Below, in pieces: positions 8,017-16,230 of a DNA stretch of 56,176 bases; within the stretch, counting starts at the first letter, position 1, and every line of letters begins with the position of its first letter. The notes beneath the pieces were generated by a model. The model had not been told where the DNA came from. It worked only from the letters and a program-made list of their open reading frames with translations, and ran no database searches. The stretch spans positions 1 to 56,176 of the forward strand of contig NZ_LQOM01000038.1 in NCBI RefSeq assembly GCF_002101595.1, given 5' to 3'. The position numbers were made by a program, and so were the translations under genes. The stretch is from Mycobacterium celatum (GTDB lineage Bacteria; Actinomycetota; Actinomycetes; Mycobacteriales; Mycobacteriaceae).

Positions 8017-8805
8017 GTGGAGATTATCCCGCCGCGCCTCAAGGAACCGCTGTATCGAATCTATGAGCTGCGGTTACGGCAGGGCCTGGCGGCCTCCAAA
8101 TCCGCGCTGCCCCGGCACATCGCCGTGCTGTGCGACGGCAACCGGCGCTGGGCACGCGACGCCGGCTACGACGACGTCAGCTACGGCTACCGGATGGGTG
8201 CGGCCAAGATCGCCGAGATGCTGCGCTGGTGCGCCGAAGCCGGTATCGAGATGGCGACGATTTACTTGCTGTCCACCGAAAACCTGCAACGCAACCCCGA
8301 CGAGCTGGCTGCGCTGATCGAAATCATCACCGACGTCGTCGAGGAGATCTGCGCCCCGGCCAACCGGTGGAGCGTGCGGACAGTCGGGGACTTGGAGCTG
8401 ATCGGCGAGGAGCCGGCCCGCCGCCTGCGCGAAGCGGTGGAAGGCACCCCGTCCGACGCCGGCTTCCACGTCAACGTCGCCGTCGCCTACGGCGGCCGGC
8501 AGGAAATCGTCGACGCGGTGCGTGCCCTGCTGAACAAGAAACTCGCCAACGGCGCGAGCGCCGAGGAACTCGTCGACGCGGTCACCGTCGACGCCATCTC
8601 CGAAAACCTGTACACCTCTGGGCAACCCGACCCCGATCTGGTCATCCGTACATCGGGGGAGCAGCGGCTCTCCGGCTTCCTGCTGTGGCAGAGCGCCTAT
8701 TCGGAGATGTGGTTCACCGAGGCGCACTGGCCGGCGTTCCGGCGGGTGGATTTTCTGCGCGCGCTTCGCGATTACAGCCTGCGTCACCGCCGCTACGGCA
8801 TTTAG
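8017..8805 (+). CDS. Short-chain Z-isoprenyl diphosphate synthase (Rv1086-like)
   Basis: 262 residues from the GTG at 8017, chosen because the protein then begins VEIIPPRLKEPLY as in Rv1086. An in-frame earlier start at 7990 would add nine unrelated residues. The cis-prenyltransferase motif is CDGNRRWAR at residues 39-47 with the catalytic Asp40, and the C-terminal RTSGEQRLSGF motif is present. In M. tuberculosis this enzyme makes omega,E,Z-farnesyl diphosphate from geranyl diphosphate and IPP, the precursor of decaprenyl phosphate used for cell-wall arabinogalactan. The active-site sequence is fully conserved. Confidence 0.92.
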   Translation: MEIIPPRLKEPLYRIYELRLRQGLAASKSALPRHIAVLCDGNRRWARDAGYDDVSYGYRMGAAKIAEMLRWCAEAGIEMATIYLLSTENLQRNPDELAALIEIITDVVEEICAPANRWSVRTVGDLELIGEEPARRLREAVEGTPSDAGFHVNVAVAYGGRQEIVDAVRALLNKKLANGASAEELVDAVTVDAISENLYTSGQPDPDLVIRTSGEQRLSGFLLWQSAYSEMWFTEAHWPAFRRVDFLRALRDYSLRHRRYGI

Positions 8806-8819
8806 CGCACACTGGACGC

Positions 8820-10181
8820 ATGGCTGCGCTGTCGGCAGTGGTGTTCACACTGAGCTGGTGGCTGGGGCTGTATCTGCTGGCACGCGACCCGCGCAAGCCG
8901 GTGCTGGTCTTGGCGGCCATCGGGTTGTGTGGCTTCGCGGCCGTTGTCGCGCTGGACGCGGTGCGGTTGGTAGCGCACAGCGGGCTACTGAGCCACGTCG
9001 AGATCTACCTGGTGGCCGTTCCCGGTGTGGCCTGGTTCGCGGTGCTCGCCGAGCTGTCCCGACCGTGCGACAGCTGGCGGGCGCGCACCGGTGAGCTGCT
9101 GCTGATCGGCGGCGTCGCGGCGCTGACGCTGGTCGGCGCGGCGATGGCCGGCAGCGTCGACGGGCCGCTGCGGTCCGGGCATTGGGTGATGTTCGCGGTG
9201 ATATCGGTGTCCACGCTCGGCGCCATGGTCAAGGCCCTGGTGCGGCCGGGTCAGCCGGTTCCGATGGTCGGCCTGGTGGTGTTGGCGACGCTGTTCTTCG
9301 CGCTGAGCAACGCGATCCTGATCATTCCGCTCGGTTTGGTGCCCAGCTGGCTGGCGTTGGCGTCGACGGGATGCGACGTGCTGGCACTCGGCGTCGCGGT
9401 GGCGCTGTGGGACGCGTTCGACGAGGGCCAGGCGCTGCGCGCCGACATGCTGCGCTCATTCGCCGGCAGCGTGGTGGTGGCGGTGCTGTTCGGCGGGCAG
9501 GTGCTGATCGGCATCGGGGTCACCGGGCGCGAGAGCAGCGCCCAGACCGCGCTGACCGTGCTGCTGTTCACCAGCGTGGCGATCGCGATCGCGGTCCAGG
9601 TGCTGGCCAACCCGTGGGCGGGAGCGTTGGACCGGATGGCGTTCTGGCGGTCGCCGACACTGCGCGCCGACCGGGCGACGTTGCGGCGCACCGAATCCGC
9701 ATTGCCGCTGCGCTCGGCCGACCCGCTCGACGGCCTCGACGACGACACCTTCGCCCGGCTCACCCGCCGCGCCCTCGGCCACTACGGCGACCTGTCGAAG
9801 CTGGTCGCCAGCCCGCTGACCGCCCTGCCCGAAATCGACGAGCGGCTGGCCGCCCGCGGCGCGCCCGACCAGCCGCTCGAACGGGCCATCGAACTCAAGG
9901 CGTTGCTGGCCGATCGCATCGCGGCGCTCAAGCCGCGCGACGGCGGCGACTTCGGCACCACCGAGCAATGGCGCTACTACAACTCGCTGTACTTCCCGTA
10001 CGTCGTCGGCGTGCGCGCCTACGCGCAGAACGCCACCGCCGCCGGCCTGGACCCGATCGCCCGGCAGGCATGGCAGTGGTTCGTCACCGAGGTTCCGCAG
10101 CGCTCGCTGCACAACTGGCAGAACGCCGCCGCGCGGCTGATCGCCGCCGATCTGCGCGGCCGGGTGGCCGTTTCCAGTTAA
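8820..10181 (+). CDS. Polytopic membrane protein with conserved cytosolic C-terminal domain, function unknown
   Basis: 453 residues from the ATG at 8820, 14 bases after the prenyl synthase stop. The first half (about residues 1-265) is mostly hydrophobic with eight or so membrane segments. The second half is soluble, Arg/Asp/Ala-rich, and contains recognisable aromatic patches such as EQWRYYNSLYFPYVVG and WQWFVTEVP. It resembles neither the PE_PGRS nor the cellulase genes found after Rv1086 in M. tuberculosis. The overall plan (multi-pass sensor-like region plus a cytosolic module) suggests a receptor or a lipid-linked enzyme, but no known catalytic motif was seen. Confidence 0.75.
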   Translation: MAALSAVVFTLSWWLGLYLLARDPRKPVLVLAAIGLCGFAAVVALDAVRLVAHSGLLSHVEIYLVAVPGVAWFAVLAELSRPCDSWRARTGELLLIGGVAALTLVGAAMAGSVDGPLRSGHWVMFAVISVSTLGAMVKALVRPGQPVPMVGLVVLATLFFALSNAILIIPLGLVPSWLALASTGCDVLALGVAVALWDAFDEGQALRADMLRSFAGSVVVAVLFGGQVLIGIGVTGRESSAQTALTVLLFTSVAIAIAVQVLANPWAGALDRMAFWRSPTLRADRATLRRTESALPLRSADPLDGLDDDTFARLTRRALGHYGDLSKLVASPLTALPEIDERLAARGAPDQPLERAIELKALLADRIAALKPRDGGDFGTTEQWRYYNSLYFPYVVGVRAYAQNATAAGLDPIARQAWQWFVTEVPQRSLHNWQNAAARLIAADLRGRVAVSS

Positions 10182-10213
10182 GGAATGCCGGTGATCGTCA
10201 GCCGGTTGACCTG

Positions 10214-10242
10214 CGCATGGCATTAGTTGGCAGTGCCATGCG
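10214..10242. promoter_or_regulatory. 9-bp inverted repeat between two membrane-protein genes
   Basis: CGCATGGCA (10214-10222) and TGCCATGCG (10234-10242) form perfect arms around an 11-base loop. There is no T-run after it, so an operator or an RNA hairpin in the leader of the 10310 gene is as likely as a terminator of the upstream gene. A TTGACC hexamer (10206-10211) lies just before it. Confidence 0.4.
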
Positions 10243-10309
10243 TCGATCTGGCAGTTCCGGAGCGGCACCCTCAAACATGTCCGAGCACGTCACCCAAGGA
10301 GTTTTTGAC

Positions 10310-10729
10310 ATGACCGCTACTGCCGGATTGGCCACCCGCCCGTTCGCCGACTCGACCGACTCGTTGCTGCGCTTCGCGATGCGCGCCGACGCCACGCTGA
10401 CCGGGCTCGCGGGCCTGGCCGTCGCCGTGTTCGCCGACCCGATCTCGTCGCTGACCGGCTTGAGCTCGATTCAGGAATACGCGATGGGCGCCTTCTGCGT
10501 GTTGTACGGGCTGGCGGTGTTCAGCATCGCCGCGGCGCCCGACCTTCGCCGCGCCGGGATCGCCGTCGTGATCGCCAACGTCGTCTGCACCGTGGGGGCG
10601 GTTGCCGTCGTGGCCGCCGACGTGCTGCCGCTGACCGCCACCGGTGCCGTCGCGACATTGGCCGCCGGCGTGTACACCGCGCTGTTCGGCTACCTGCAAT
10701 ACCTCGGAGTGCGCCGGCTTCCGGCGTGA
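10310..10729 (+). CDS. Small four-helix membrane protein, function unknown
   Basis: 139 residues starting at the ATG at 10310, preceded by a good Shine-Dalgarno AAGGAG at 10296-10301, 8 bases upstream. After a short hydrophilic N-terminus there are four membrane helices at about 27-44, 55-72, 80-104 and 108-132. The pattern is like many small actinobacterial integral membrane proteins of unknown function. It has no recognised counterpart at this position in M. tuberculosis. A palindromic terminator follows about 70 bases after the stop, shared with the convergent coaA. Confidence 0.75.
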   Translation: MTATAGLATRPFADSTDSLLRFAMRADATLTGLAGLAVAVFADPISSLTGLSSIQEYAMGAFCVLYGLAVFSIAAAPDLRRAGIAVVIANVVCTVGAVAVVAADVLPLTATGAVATLAAGVYTALFGYLQYLGVRRLPA

Positions 10730-10800
10730 CTCCTGCCCGCTGGTGCGGGGCGCCGCCGTTCGAGGTTTGCGGTGCGCGGCCCCGCACCGGCTTAGCTGGG

Positions 10801-10857
10801 CGAGCAGACGCAAAGTCCCCGCACGCACGGCGTGTCGGGGCTTTTTGCGTCTGCTCG
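10801..10857. terminator. Bidirectional palindromic terminator, copy 3 of 4
   Basis: CGAGCAGACGCAAA (10801-10814) pairs with TTTGCGTCTGCTCG (10844-10857), around an inner stem of GTCCCC/GGGGCT and CACG/CGTG. It lies between the convergent 10310 gene and coaA, 11 bases from the coaA stop. Confidence 0.85.
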
Positions 10858-10867
10858 CGTGTCGCGG

Positions 10868-11806
10868 CTACAGCTTGCGCAGCCGCAGCCGGTTGATGGA
10901 GTGGTCGGCGTCTTTGCGCAGCACCAGGGTGGCCCGCGGCCGGGTGGGCAGGATGTTCTCGACGAGGTTGGGCCGGTTGATCGAGCGCCAGATGTCGCGG
11001 GCGGCGGCGACGGCCTGCGAATCGTTCAGCCCGGCATAGTGGTGAAAATGCGATGCCGGATTGGCGAACGCCGTCGAGCGCATCGCCAAAAACCGGTCGA
11101 CATACCACTGTTCGATGTCCTCGATCCGCGCGTCCACATACAGCGAGAAGTCGAACAGGTCCGAGACCATCAGCGTCGGCCCGGTCTGCAGCACGTTGAG
11201 GCCCTCGAGAATCAGGATATCGGGGTGGCGGACCACGTGTTTGGCGCCCGGCACGATGTCGTAGTGCAGATGCGAGTACACCGGCGCGCACGCGTATCGC
11301 GCACCCGATTTCACCGAAGTGACGAACCGCATCAACGCCCGCCGGTCGTAGCTCTCCGGAAAACCCTTGCGGTGCATGAGGTTTCGCCGCTCGAGTTCGG
11401 AGTTCGGGTACAGGAAGCCGTCGGTGGTGACCAGGTCGACGCGCGGATGGTGGTCCCAGCGGGCCAGTAGCGCCTGCAGCAGACGGGCGGTGGTCGACTT
11501 GCCCACCGCGACGCTGCCGGCCACCCCGATGATGAACGGCACGGGGCGGTCCGGGTTCTGCTGCGGCTCGCCGAGGAACTCCGCGGTGGCCGCGAACAGC
11601 CGCTGGCGGGCAGCGACCTGCAGGTGCAGCAGACGGGCCAGCGGCAGATACACCTCTTCCACCTCGAGCAGGTCGACCTGCTCGCCGAGACCGCGCAAGG
11701 CAACGACTTCGTCTTCGGTCAGCGGCAGCGGCGTGGACATCCGCAGCGCGCGCCACTGACTACGGTCGAACTCCACATAGGGGCTCGGCTCGCTCAGCCG
11801 TGGCAT
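10868..11806 (-). CDS. coaA: Pantothenate kinase, type I
   Basis: 312 residues, the same length as M. tuberculosis CoaA (Rv1092c). The Walker A motif GSVAVGKS is at residues 97-104. Further family segments DLVTTDGFLYPN, RKGFPESYD and LEGLNVLQ are present. The enzyme phosphorylates pantothenate in the first committed step of coenzyme A synthesis and is feedback-inhibited by CoA in this family. It is divergent from the DUF885 gene, with a 43-base gap between starts that must hold both promoters. Confidence 0.95.
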   Translation of the reverse strand: MPRLSEPSPYVEFDRSQWRALRMSTPLPLTEDEVVALRGLGEQVDLLEVEEVYLPLARLLHLQVAARQRLFAATAEFLGEPQQNPDRPVPFIIGVAGSVAVGKSTTARLLQALLARWDHHPRVDLVTTDGFLYPNSELERRNLMHRKGFPESYDRRALMRFVTSVKSGARYACAPVYSHLHYDIVPGAKHVVRHPDILILEGLNVLQTGPTLMVSDLFDFSLYVDARIEDIEQWYVDRFLAMRSTAFANPASHFHHYAGLNDSQAVAAARDIWRSINRPNLVENILPTRPRATLVLRKDADHSINRLRLRKL

Positions 11807-11849
11807 GGCCCTCAGTCTTGCAGGGGCGGCACGGATAGCGTTAACCGGT

Positions 11850-13055
11850 ATGGAGCCCGACAGCCTGATCCGCGACTACCTGCTGCTGGGTCTGCGCTTC
11901 GACCGGATCGAGTCCGGCTATGTCGACGCCTACACCGGCGACCTCGCGCTGCGGCGGCTGGTCGCCGACGAACCCGCGCCCGACCCGGCCGAGCTGGTCC
12001 GCCAGGCTGAGCGGCTGATTGCCACGCTGCCAGATGTGCCGCGCCGCAACGGTTTCGACGACACACGCGCCGATTTCCTGCGTGCGCATCTGCGTGCGCT
12101 GGCGTGCGCCGGCCGCAAGTTCGCCGGCGAGGACATCGGGTTCGTCGAGGAGGTGCGCGCCTACTTCGACGTCGACATCGCCAAAGGCGACGCCGAGACC
12201 TACCGGCAGGCCCATGCGCGGCTCGACGAGTTGCTCGGCGGAACCGGCCCGCTGGCCGAGCGGATGATCGCCTACCGCGCCGCCGAGGAGATCCCGCCGC
12301 AGCGGCTGGCCGAGTGCATCGAGGCGTTCTCCAGCGCGCTGCGCGACCGCGTGCGCGCCGAATATCCGCTGCCGGACACCGAAACCATCGAATACCAGGT
12401 GGTCACGGATAAGCCGTGGTCGGGATTCAACTACTACCTGGGCAACTTCCACTCGACGGTGGCCGTCAACGCCGACCTCAAGCAGCTGATGTCCAACCTG
12501 CCGCGGCTGGTCGCCCACGAGTCGTATCCGGGCCATCACACCGAGCACTGCCGCAAGGAGGCCGGGCTGGTCAGACGCCACGGTCAGGCCGAGCAGACGC
12601 TCTTCCTGGTCAACACCCCGCAATGCCTGATCGCAGAGGGCCTGGCCGACCTGGCACTGCACGTCGCCGTCGGCCCGGGCTGGGGCCGTTGGGCGGCCGA
12701 CATCTACGCCGACCTGGGTTTGCGTTTCGACGGCGAGCGGGCCGAGGCGATTTCGGAGGCGACGGCGGCGCTGGCCGGCGTCCGTCAGGACGCGGCGCTG
12801 ATGCTGCACGACGAGCACCGCGACGCCGACGAGGTGACGGATTTCCTGCGCCGCTGGCTGCTGGTCACCGACGAGCGCGCCCGCCAGATGCTGCGGTTTC
12901 TGTCCTCGCCGCTGTGGCGCGCCTACACCAGCACCTACGTCGAGGGATATCGGCTGCTGCGGAGCTGGCTGGACAACCGGCCGGCCGGTGTCAGCCTCAC
13001 CGAGCGGTTCGGCCGGCTGCTGGACGAGCCGCTGATCCCGTCGGCGCTGCGCTGA
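11850..13055 (+). CDS. DUF885 family protein, probable metallopeptidase-like
   Basis: 401 residues from the ATG at 11850; the same frame is open to 11805 but would overlap the divergent coaA start. The defining motif is H223-E-S-Y-P-G-H-H230, the HExxPGHH signature of DUF885 proteins, thought to bind a metal as in distantly related gluzincin peptidases. A second acidic helix (AEGLADLAL) about 45 residues later could give the third ligand. No signal peptide is seen, so it is probably cytosolic. The substrate is unknown. It sits between coaA and glyA. Confidence 0.8.
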   Translation: MEPDSLIRDYLLLGLRFDRIESGYVDAYTGDLALRRLVADEPAPDPAELVRQAERLIATLPDVPRRNGFDDTRADFLRAHLRALACAGRKFAGEDIGFVEEVRAYFDVDIAKGDAETYRQAHARLDELLGGTGPLAERMIAYRAAEEIPPQRLAECIEAFSSALRDRVRAEYPLPDTETIEYQVVTDKPWSGFNYYLGNFHSTVAVNADLKQLMSNLPRLVAHESYPGHHTEHCRKEAGLVRRHGQAEQTLFLVNTPQCLIAEGLADLALHVAVGPGWGRWAADIYADLGLRFDGERAEAISEATAALAGVRQDAALMLHDEHRDADEVTDFLRRWLLVTDERARQMLRFLSSPLWRAYTSTYVEGYRLLRSWLDNRPAGVSLTERFGRLLDEPLIPSALR

Positions 13056-13071
13056 GGCTGACCCCTTTTTA

Positions 13072-13137
13072 GCCGCGAGCGTGCGTGTCGCCGGCCGACA
13101 CGCCGACCACTTCACCGGGTTTGCGCACCCTCGCGGC
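13072..13137. repeat. Intergenic palindromic repeat, family 2, copy 1
   Basis: Left arm GCCGCGAGCGTGCGTGTCG and right arm GCGCACCCTCGCGGC are imperfect inverted repeats around an inner CGGCCGACACGCCG. The same type of element recurs at 16107-16175. It lies between the DUF885 gene and glyA. It lacks a clear T-run, so it may be an RNA structure or a dispersed element rather than a terminator. Confidence 0.6.
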
Positions 13138-13172
13138 AGAAGGACCACGCGCCCGGCCCTAGGCTGGCACCT

Positions 13173-14600
13173 ATGACTGCCGAGTACGCCGACACCGCGA
13201 GCGCCGCCTACCGGGCCGCATTGCAGGTTGTCGAATCCGTAGAACCCCGCATCGCCGCAGCGACACGCAAAGAGCTTGCCGATCAACGTGATTCGCTCAA
13301 GCTGATCGCCAGCGAGAATTACGCCTCACCCGCGGTGTTGCTCACAATGGGCAGCTGGCTGTCGGACAAGTACGCCGAGGGCACCATCGGGCACCGCTTC
13401 TACGCCGGGTGCCAAAACGTCGACACCGTCGAAAGCGTGGCCGCCGAACACGCCCGCGAGCTGTTCGGCGCGCCCTACGCCTACGTCCAGCCGCACTCGG
13501 GCATCGACGCCAACCTCGTTGCGTACTGGGCCATTCTGGCCACTCGGGTCGAGGCGCCCGGCCTGGCCGAGGCCGGCGTCAAGCACGTCAACAACCTGTC
13601 CGAACAGGACTGGGAAGCGCTGCGCCACAAGCTGGGCAACCAGCGGCTGCTGGGGATGTCGCTGGACGCCGGCGGCCACCTCACCCACGGTTTCCGGCCC
13701 AACATCTCCGGCAAGATGTTCCATCAGCGCAGCTACGGCACCGACCCGCAAACCGAGCTGCTGGACTACGACAAGGTCGCGGCGACGGCGCGGGAGTTCA
13801 AGCCGCTGATTCTGGTCGCCGGCTACTCGGCCTATCCGCGGCGGATCAACTTCGCCACCATGCGCGAGATCGCCGACGAGGTGGGCGCCACCCTGATGGT
13901 CGACATGGCGCACTTCGCCGGGCTCGTCGCGGGCAAGGTGTTCACCGGCGACGAGGACCCGGTGCCGCACGCGCACGTCACCACCACGACGACGCACAAG
14001 TCCCTGCGCGGCCCGCGCGGCGGGCTGATCCTGGCGCAGCGACAGTACGCCGACGCCGTCGACAAGGGCTGCCCGATGGTGTTGGGTGGTCCGCTGGCAC
14101 ACGTGATGGCCGCGAAGGCCGTCGCGCTGGCCGAGGCCCGTCAGCCGGAGTTCCAGAGCTACGCCCAGCGAGTCGCCGACAACGCCAAGGCCCTGGCCGA
14201 GGGCTTCCTCAAGCGGGGAGCGCGGCTGGTGACCGGCGGCACCGACAACCACATCGTGCTGCTGGACGTGACGTCGTTCGGCCTCACCGGACGCCAGGCC
14301 GAATCGGCGCTGCTGGACGCCGGCGTCGTCACCAACCGCAACTCGATCCCCGTCGACCCCAACGGCGCCTGGTACACCAGCGGCATCCGATTCGGCACGC
14401 CGGCGCTGACCAGCCGCGGGTTCGGTGCTGGCGACTTCGACCGGGTAGCCGAGCTGGTAGTCGACGTCCTGAAAAACACCACACCCGAAGGCACGTCCAA
14501 GGCCAAGTACACGCTGGCCGACGGCACCGCCGAACGCGTGCGCGACGCGTCCGCCGAGCTGCTAAAGGCCAATCCGCTCTACCCGGAATTGACGCTGTGA
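13173..14600 (+). CDS. glyA: Serine hydroxymethyltransferase, long form
   Basis: 475 residues, about 50 longer than the 426-residue GlyA1 that holds this locus in M. tuberculosis. PLP-binding Lys276 lies in TTTTTHKSLRGPRGG. The substrate-loop features LIASENY, KYAEG and GGHLTHG are intact. The extra length is mostly an insertion after residue 115 (VEAPGLAEAGVKHVNNLSEQ and following), a form I recognise from some other actinobacteria. The reaction is serine plus tetrahydrofolate to glycine plus methylene-tetrahydrofolate. The stop TGA overlaps the GTG of the next reading frame at 14597. Function is secure; orthology to glyA1 is not. Confidence 0.9.
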   Translation: MTAEYADTASAAYRAALQVVESVEPRIAAATRKELADQRDSLKLIASENYASPAVLLTMGSWLSDKYAEGTIGHRFYAGCQNVDTVESVAAEHARELFGAPYAYVQPHSGIDANLVAYWAILATRVEAPGLAEAGVKHVNNLSEQDWEALRHKLGNQRLLGMSLDAGGHLTHGFRPNISGKMFHQRSYGTDPQTELLDYDKVAATAREFKPLILVAGYSAYPRRINFATMREIADEVGATLMVDMAHFAGLVAGKVFTGDEDPVPHAHVTTTTTHKSLRGPRGGLILAQRQYADAVDKGCPMVLGGPLAHVMAAKAVALAEARQPEFQSYAQRVADNAKALAEGFLKRGARLVTGGTDNHIVLLDVTSFGLTGRQAESALLDAGVVTNRNSIPVDPNGAWYTSGIRFGTPALTSRGFGAGDFDRVAELVVDVLKNTTPEGTSKAKYTLADGTAERVRDASAELLKANPLYPELTL

Positions 14601-15144
14601 AGTCGGCGAGGTTCTTTGCCTGCATCGCCGTCGCAATGTTGGCAGCCTCGCCGATCGCCGCCGCAGCACCGCCCGGATTTCCCGACGTGAATGCGTTCAC
14701 TCCGGTGGATCCGCAGGCCTACCTGGGCGCCAGTCGCTCCCTCGATAACAACGAAAACGATGTGGGCATGTGGGCGTTTGGTTTTCGACCGCTGACGGAG
14801 TGGTCTGCAGCTGGACCTATTTCCCGAAGGCCATGGAAAGCCCGACGGGTTGGCCCGGCACCACATGCATGGGCAACATTCCCGGCCTCCCCGATTCGGT
14901 TCCCGACACTGGCGGCTTGGGATGCGCGCGGGTGTGGCCCCGGCCCGTTTCCTCCGAGTTCGTGTTCGACCGGCATGGCGGAGCCTGTCCGCCGTTTACC
15001 GGCGCTGCTCTCCTGAGTCCGGGGCAGAAGATCGAAACCGGTGACGCCACCCGTGTGGTCGGCGTGAACCAGTTGCTCGCCTGTATCGATCCCTCCCGTG
15101 GCAAGGGATTCGCCCTCCGGCAGTCCGGCAGCTGGGCGTTCTGA
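14597..15144 (+). pseudogene. Secreted mycobacterial protein, interrupted by a frameshift
   Basis: A GTG at 14597 (overlapping the glyA stop) starts a clear signal peptide, FFACIAVAMLAASPIAAAAPP, and a mature part that stays sensible up to about base 14760. The sensible sequence then continues one frame over, from about 14770 to the TGA at 15142-15144: a GVWFSTADGVVCSW segment, cysteine-containing CMGNIPGLPD, HGGACPPF and a final SGSWAF. These belong together as one family of secreted mycobacterial proteins with a TADGxxC motif. One missing base (or two extra) near 14755-14772 explains the break. It could be a real lesion or an assembly error. Confidence 0.7.
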
Positions 15145-15254
15145 CCGCCTGTCGGCGCAGCGGGCTGACCTGGGGGTATCCCGCTATGTACAGCCTGAGG
15201 ACTGGGCGCTGGTCGACCGTTAGCGACTCGCCGCACCGATTTCACGGAACCTGT

Positions 15255-15270
15255 TAACCCGGGTTACAGT
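15255..15270 (+). promoter_or_regulatory. Palindrome and leaderless -10 region of desA2
   Basis: A perfect 12-bp palindrome TAACCCGGGTTA (15255-15266) overlaps a -10-like hexamer TACAGT (15265-15270), which ends 7 bases before the desA2 ATG. Transcription would then begin at or next to the A of the ATG. The palindrome is positioned as a repressor operator. MadR, a TetR-type regulator, is known to control desA1 and desA2 in mycobacteria; that this palindrome is its site is my inference. Confidence 0.5.
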
Positions 15271-15277
15271 TACTTTT

Positions 15278-16099
15278 ATGGCCGTGAAACCCGTTGCTAA
15301 TGCACTGACGCTTGAACTCGAGCCGGTGGTGGAGCAGCTCATGGACCACCACCTCAACACCGAGGATCTCTGGTTCGCGCACGACTACGTGCCCTTCGAG
15401 CAGGGCGAGAACTTCGCCTTCCTCGGCGGCCGCGATTGGGACCCGTCACAGGCGACGCTGCCGCGCGTCATCACCGACGCCTGCGAGATCCTGCTGATCA
15501 CCAAGGACAACCTGTCCGGTTACCACCGCGAGCTCGTCGAGCACTTCATCCTCGAAGAGTGGTGGGGCCGCTGGCTGGGACGGTGGACCGCCGAGGAACA
15601 CCTGCACGCCATCGCGTTGCGCGAGTACCTGGTGGTGACCCGTGAAATCGACCCAACCGCCAACGAGCAGGTCCGCGTCGAGCACGTGATGAAGGGCTAC
15701 CGGGCCGACCGCTACAGCCAGGTCGAGACCCTGGTTTTCATGGCGTTCTTCGAGCGCGCCCACGCAGTGTTCTGCCGCAACCTGGCCGCCCAGATCGAAG
15801 AGCCCGTGCTGGCGGGATTGATCACCCGGATCGCCAAAGACGAAGAGCGCCATGAGGAGTTCTTCGCCAAGCTCGTCGCGCACTGCCTGGACTACACCCG
15901 CGAGGAGACGGTCGCGGCGATCGCCGCCCGGGCCGCGGAGCTCGACGTCGTCGGCGCCGACATCGACGCCTACCAGGACAAGGTGCAGAAGATGGCCGAG
16001 GCGGGAATTTTCGGCGAACCCCAGCTACGCCAGGTGATCTCGGACCGCATCACTGCCTGGGGCTTGGCCGACCAGCCCGAACTGCAGCAGTTCGTCTGA
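15278..16099 (+). CDS. desA2: Acyl-[ACP] desaturase DesA2
   Basis: 273 residues, matching the size of Rv1094. Ferritin-like four-helix desaturase with candidate di-metal ligands in TAEEHLHAI (ExxH) and KDEERHEEFF (EExxH), plus further glutamates in the first helices. DesA2 belongs to the soluble plant-type acyl-ACP desaturases and is linked to the desaturation needed for mycolic acid synthesis. The start ATG at 15278 has no Shine-Dalgarno but sits 7 bases after a -10 hexamer, consistent with a leaderless message. Synteny with glyA upstream and phoH2 downstream is as in M. tuberculosis. Confidence 0.92.
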   Translation: MAVKPVANALTLELEPVVEQLMDHHLNTEDLWFAHDYVPFEQGENFAFLGGRDWDPSQATLPRVITDACEILLITKDNLSGYHRELVEHFILEEWWGRWLGRWTAEEHLHAIALREYLVVTREIDPTANEQVRVEHVMKGYRADRYSQVETLVFMAFFERAHAVFCRNLAAQIEEPVLAGLITRIAKDEERHEEFFAKLVAHCLDYTREETVAAIAARAAELDVVGADIDAYQDKVQKMAEAGIFGEPQLRQVISDRITAWGLADQPELQQFV

Positions 16100-16106
16100 A
16101 CTTCAC

Positions 16107-16175
16107 GGCGGCGAACGTGCGCAGTTGTACGCGTCTGCGCGGCGTGTCGTGCACAAACACGCACACTCGCGGCTA
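16107..16175. repeat. Intergenic palindromic repeat, family 2, copy 2
   Basis: Imperfect arms GGCGGCGAACGTGCGCAG (from 16107) and ACACGCACACTCGCGGCTAA (to 16175), with an inner GCGGCGTGTCGTGC. Same arms and layout as the element at 13072-13137. It lies directly after desA2, 8 bases past its stop. Confidence 0.6.
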
Positions 16176-16230
16176 AGGCGCGGCGCGCCTGCACGGTGGG
16201 CATGCCCCGACCGGAGTAGCGTCGTATCCG

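Noticed and set aside
12590..12600. GAGCAGACGC match to the terminator outer arm
   Set aside because: Lies inside the DUF885 coding region and has no opposite arm; chance match.
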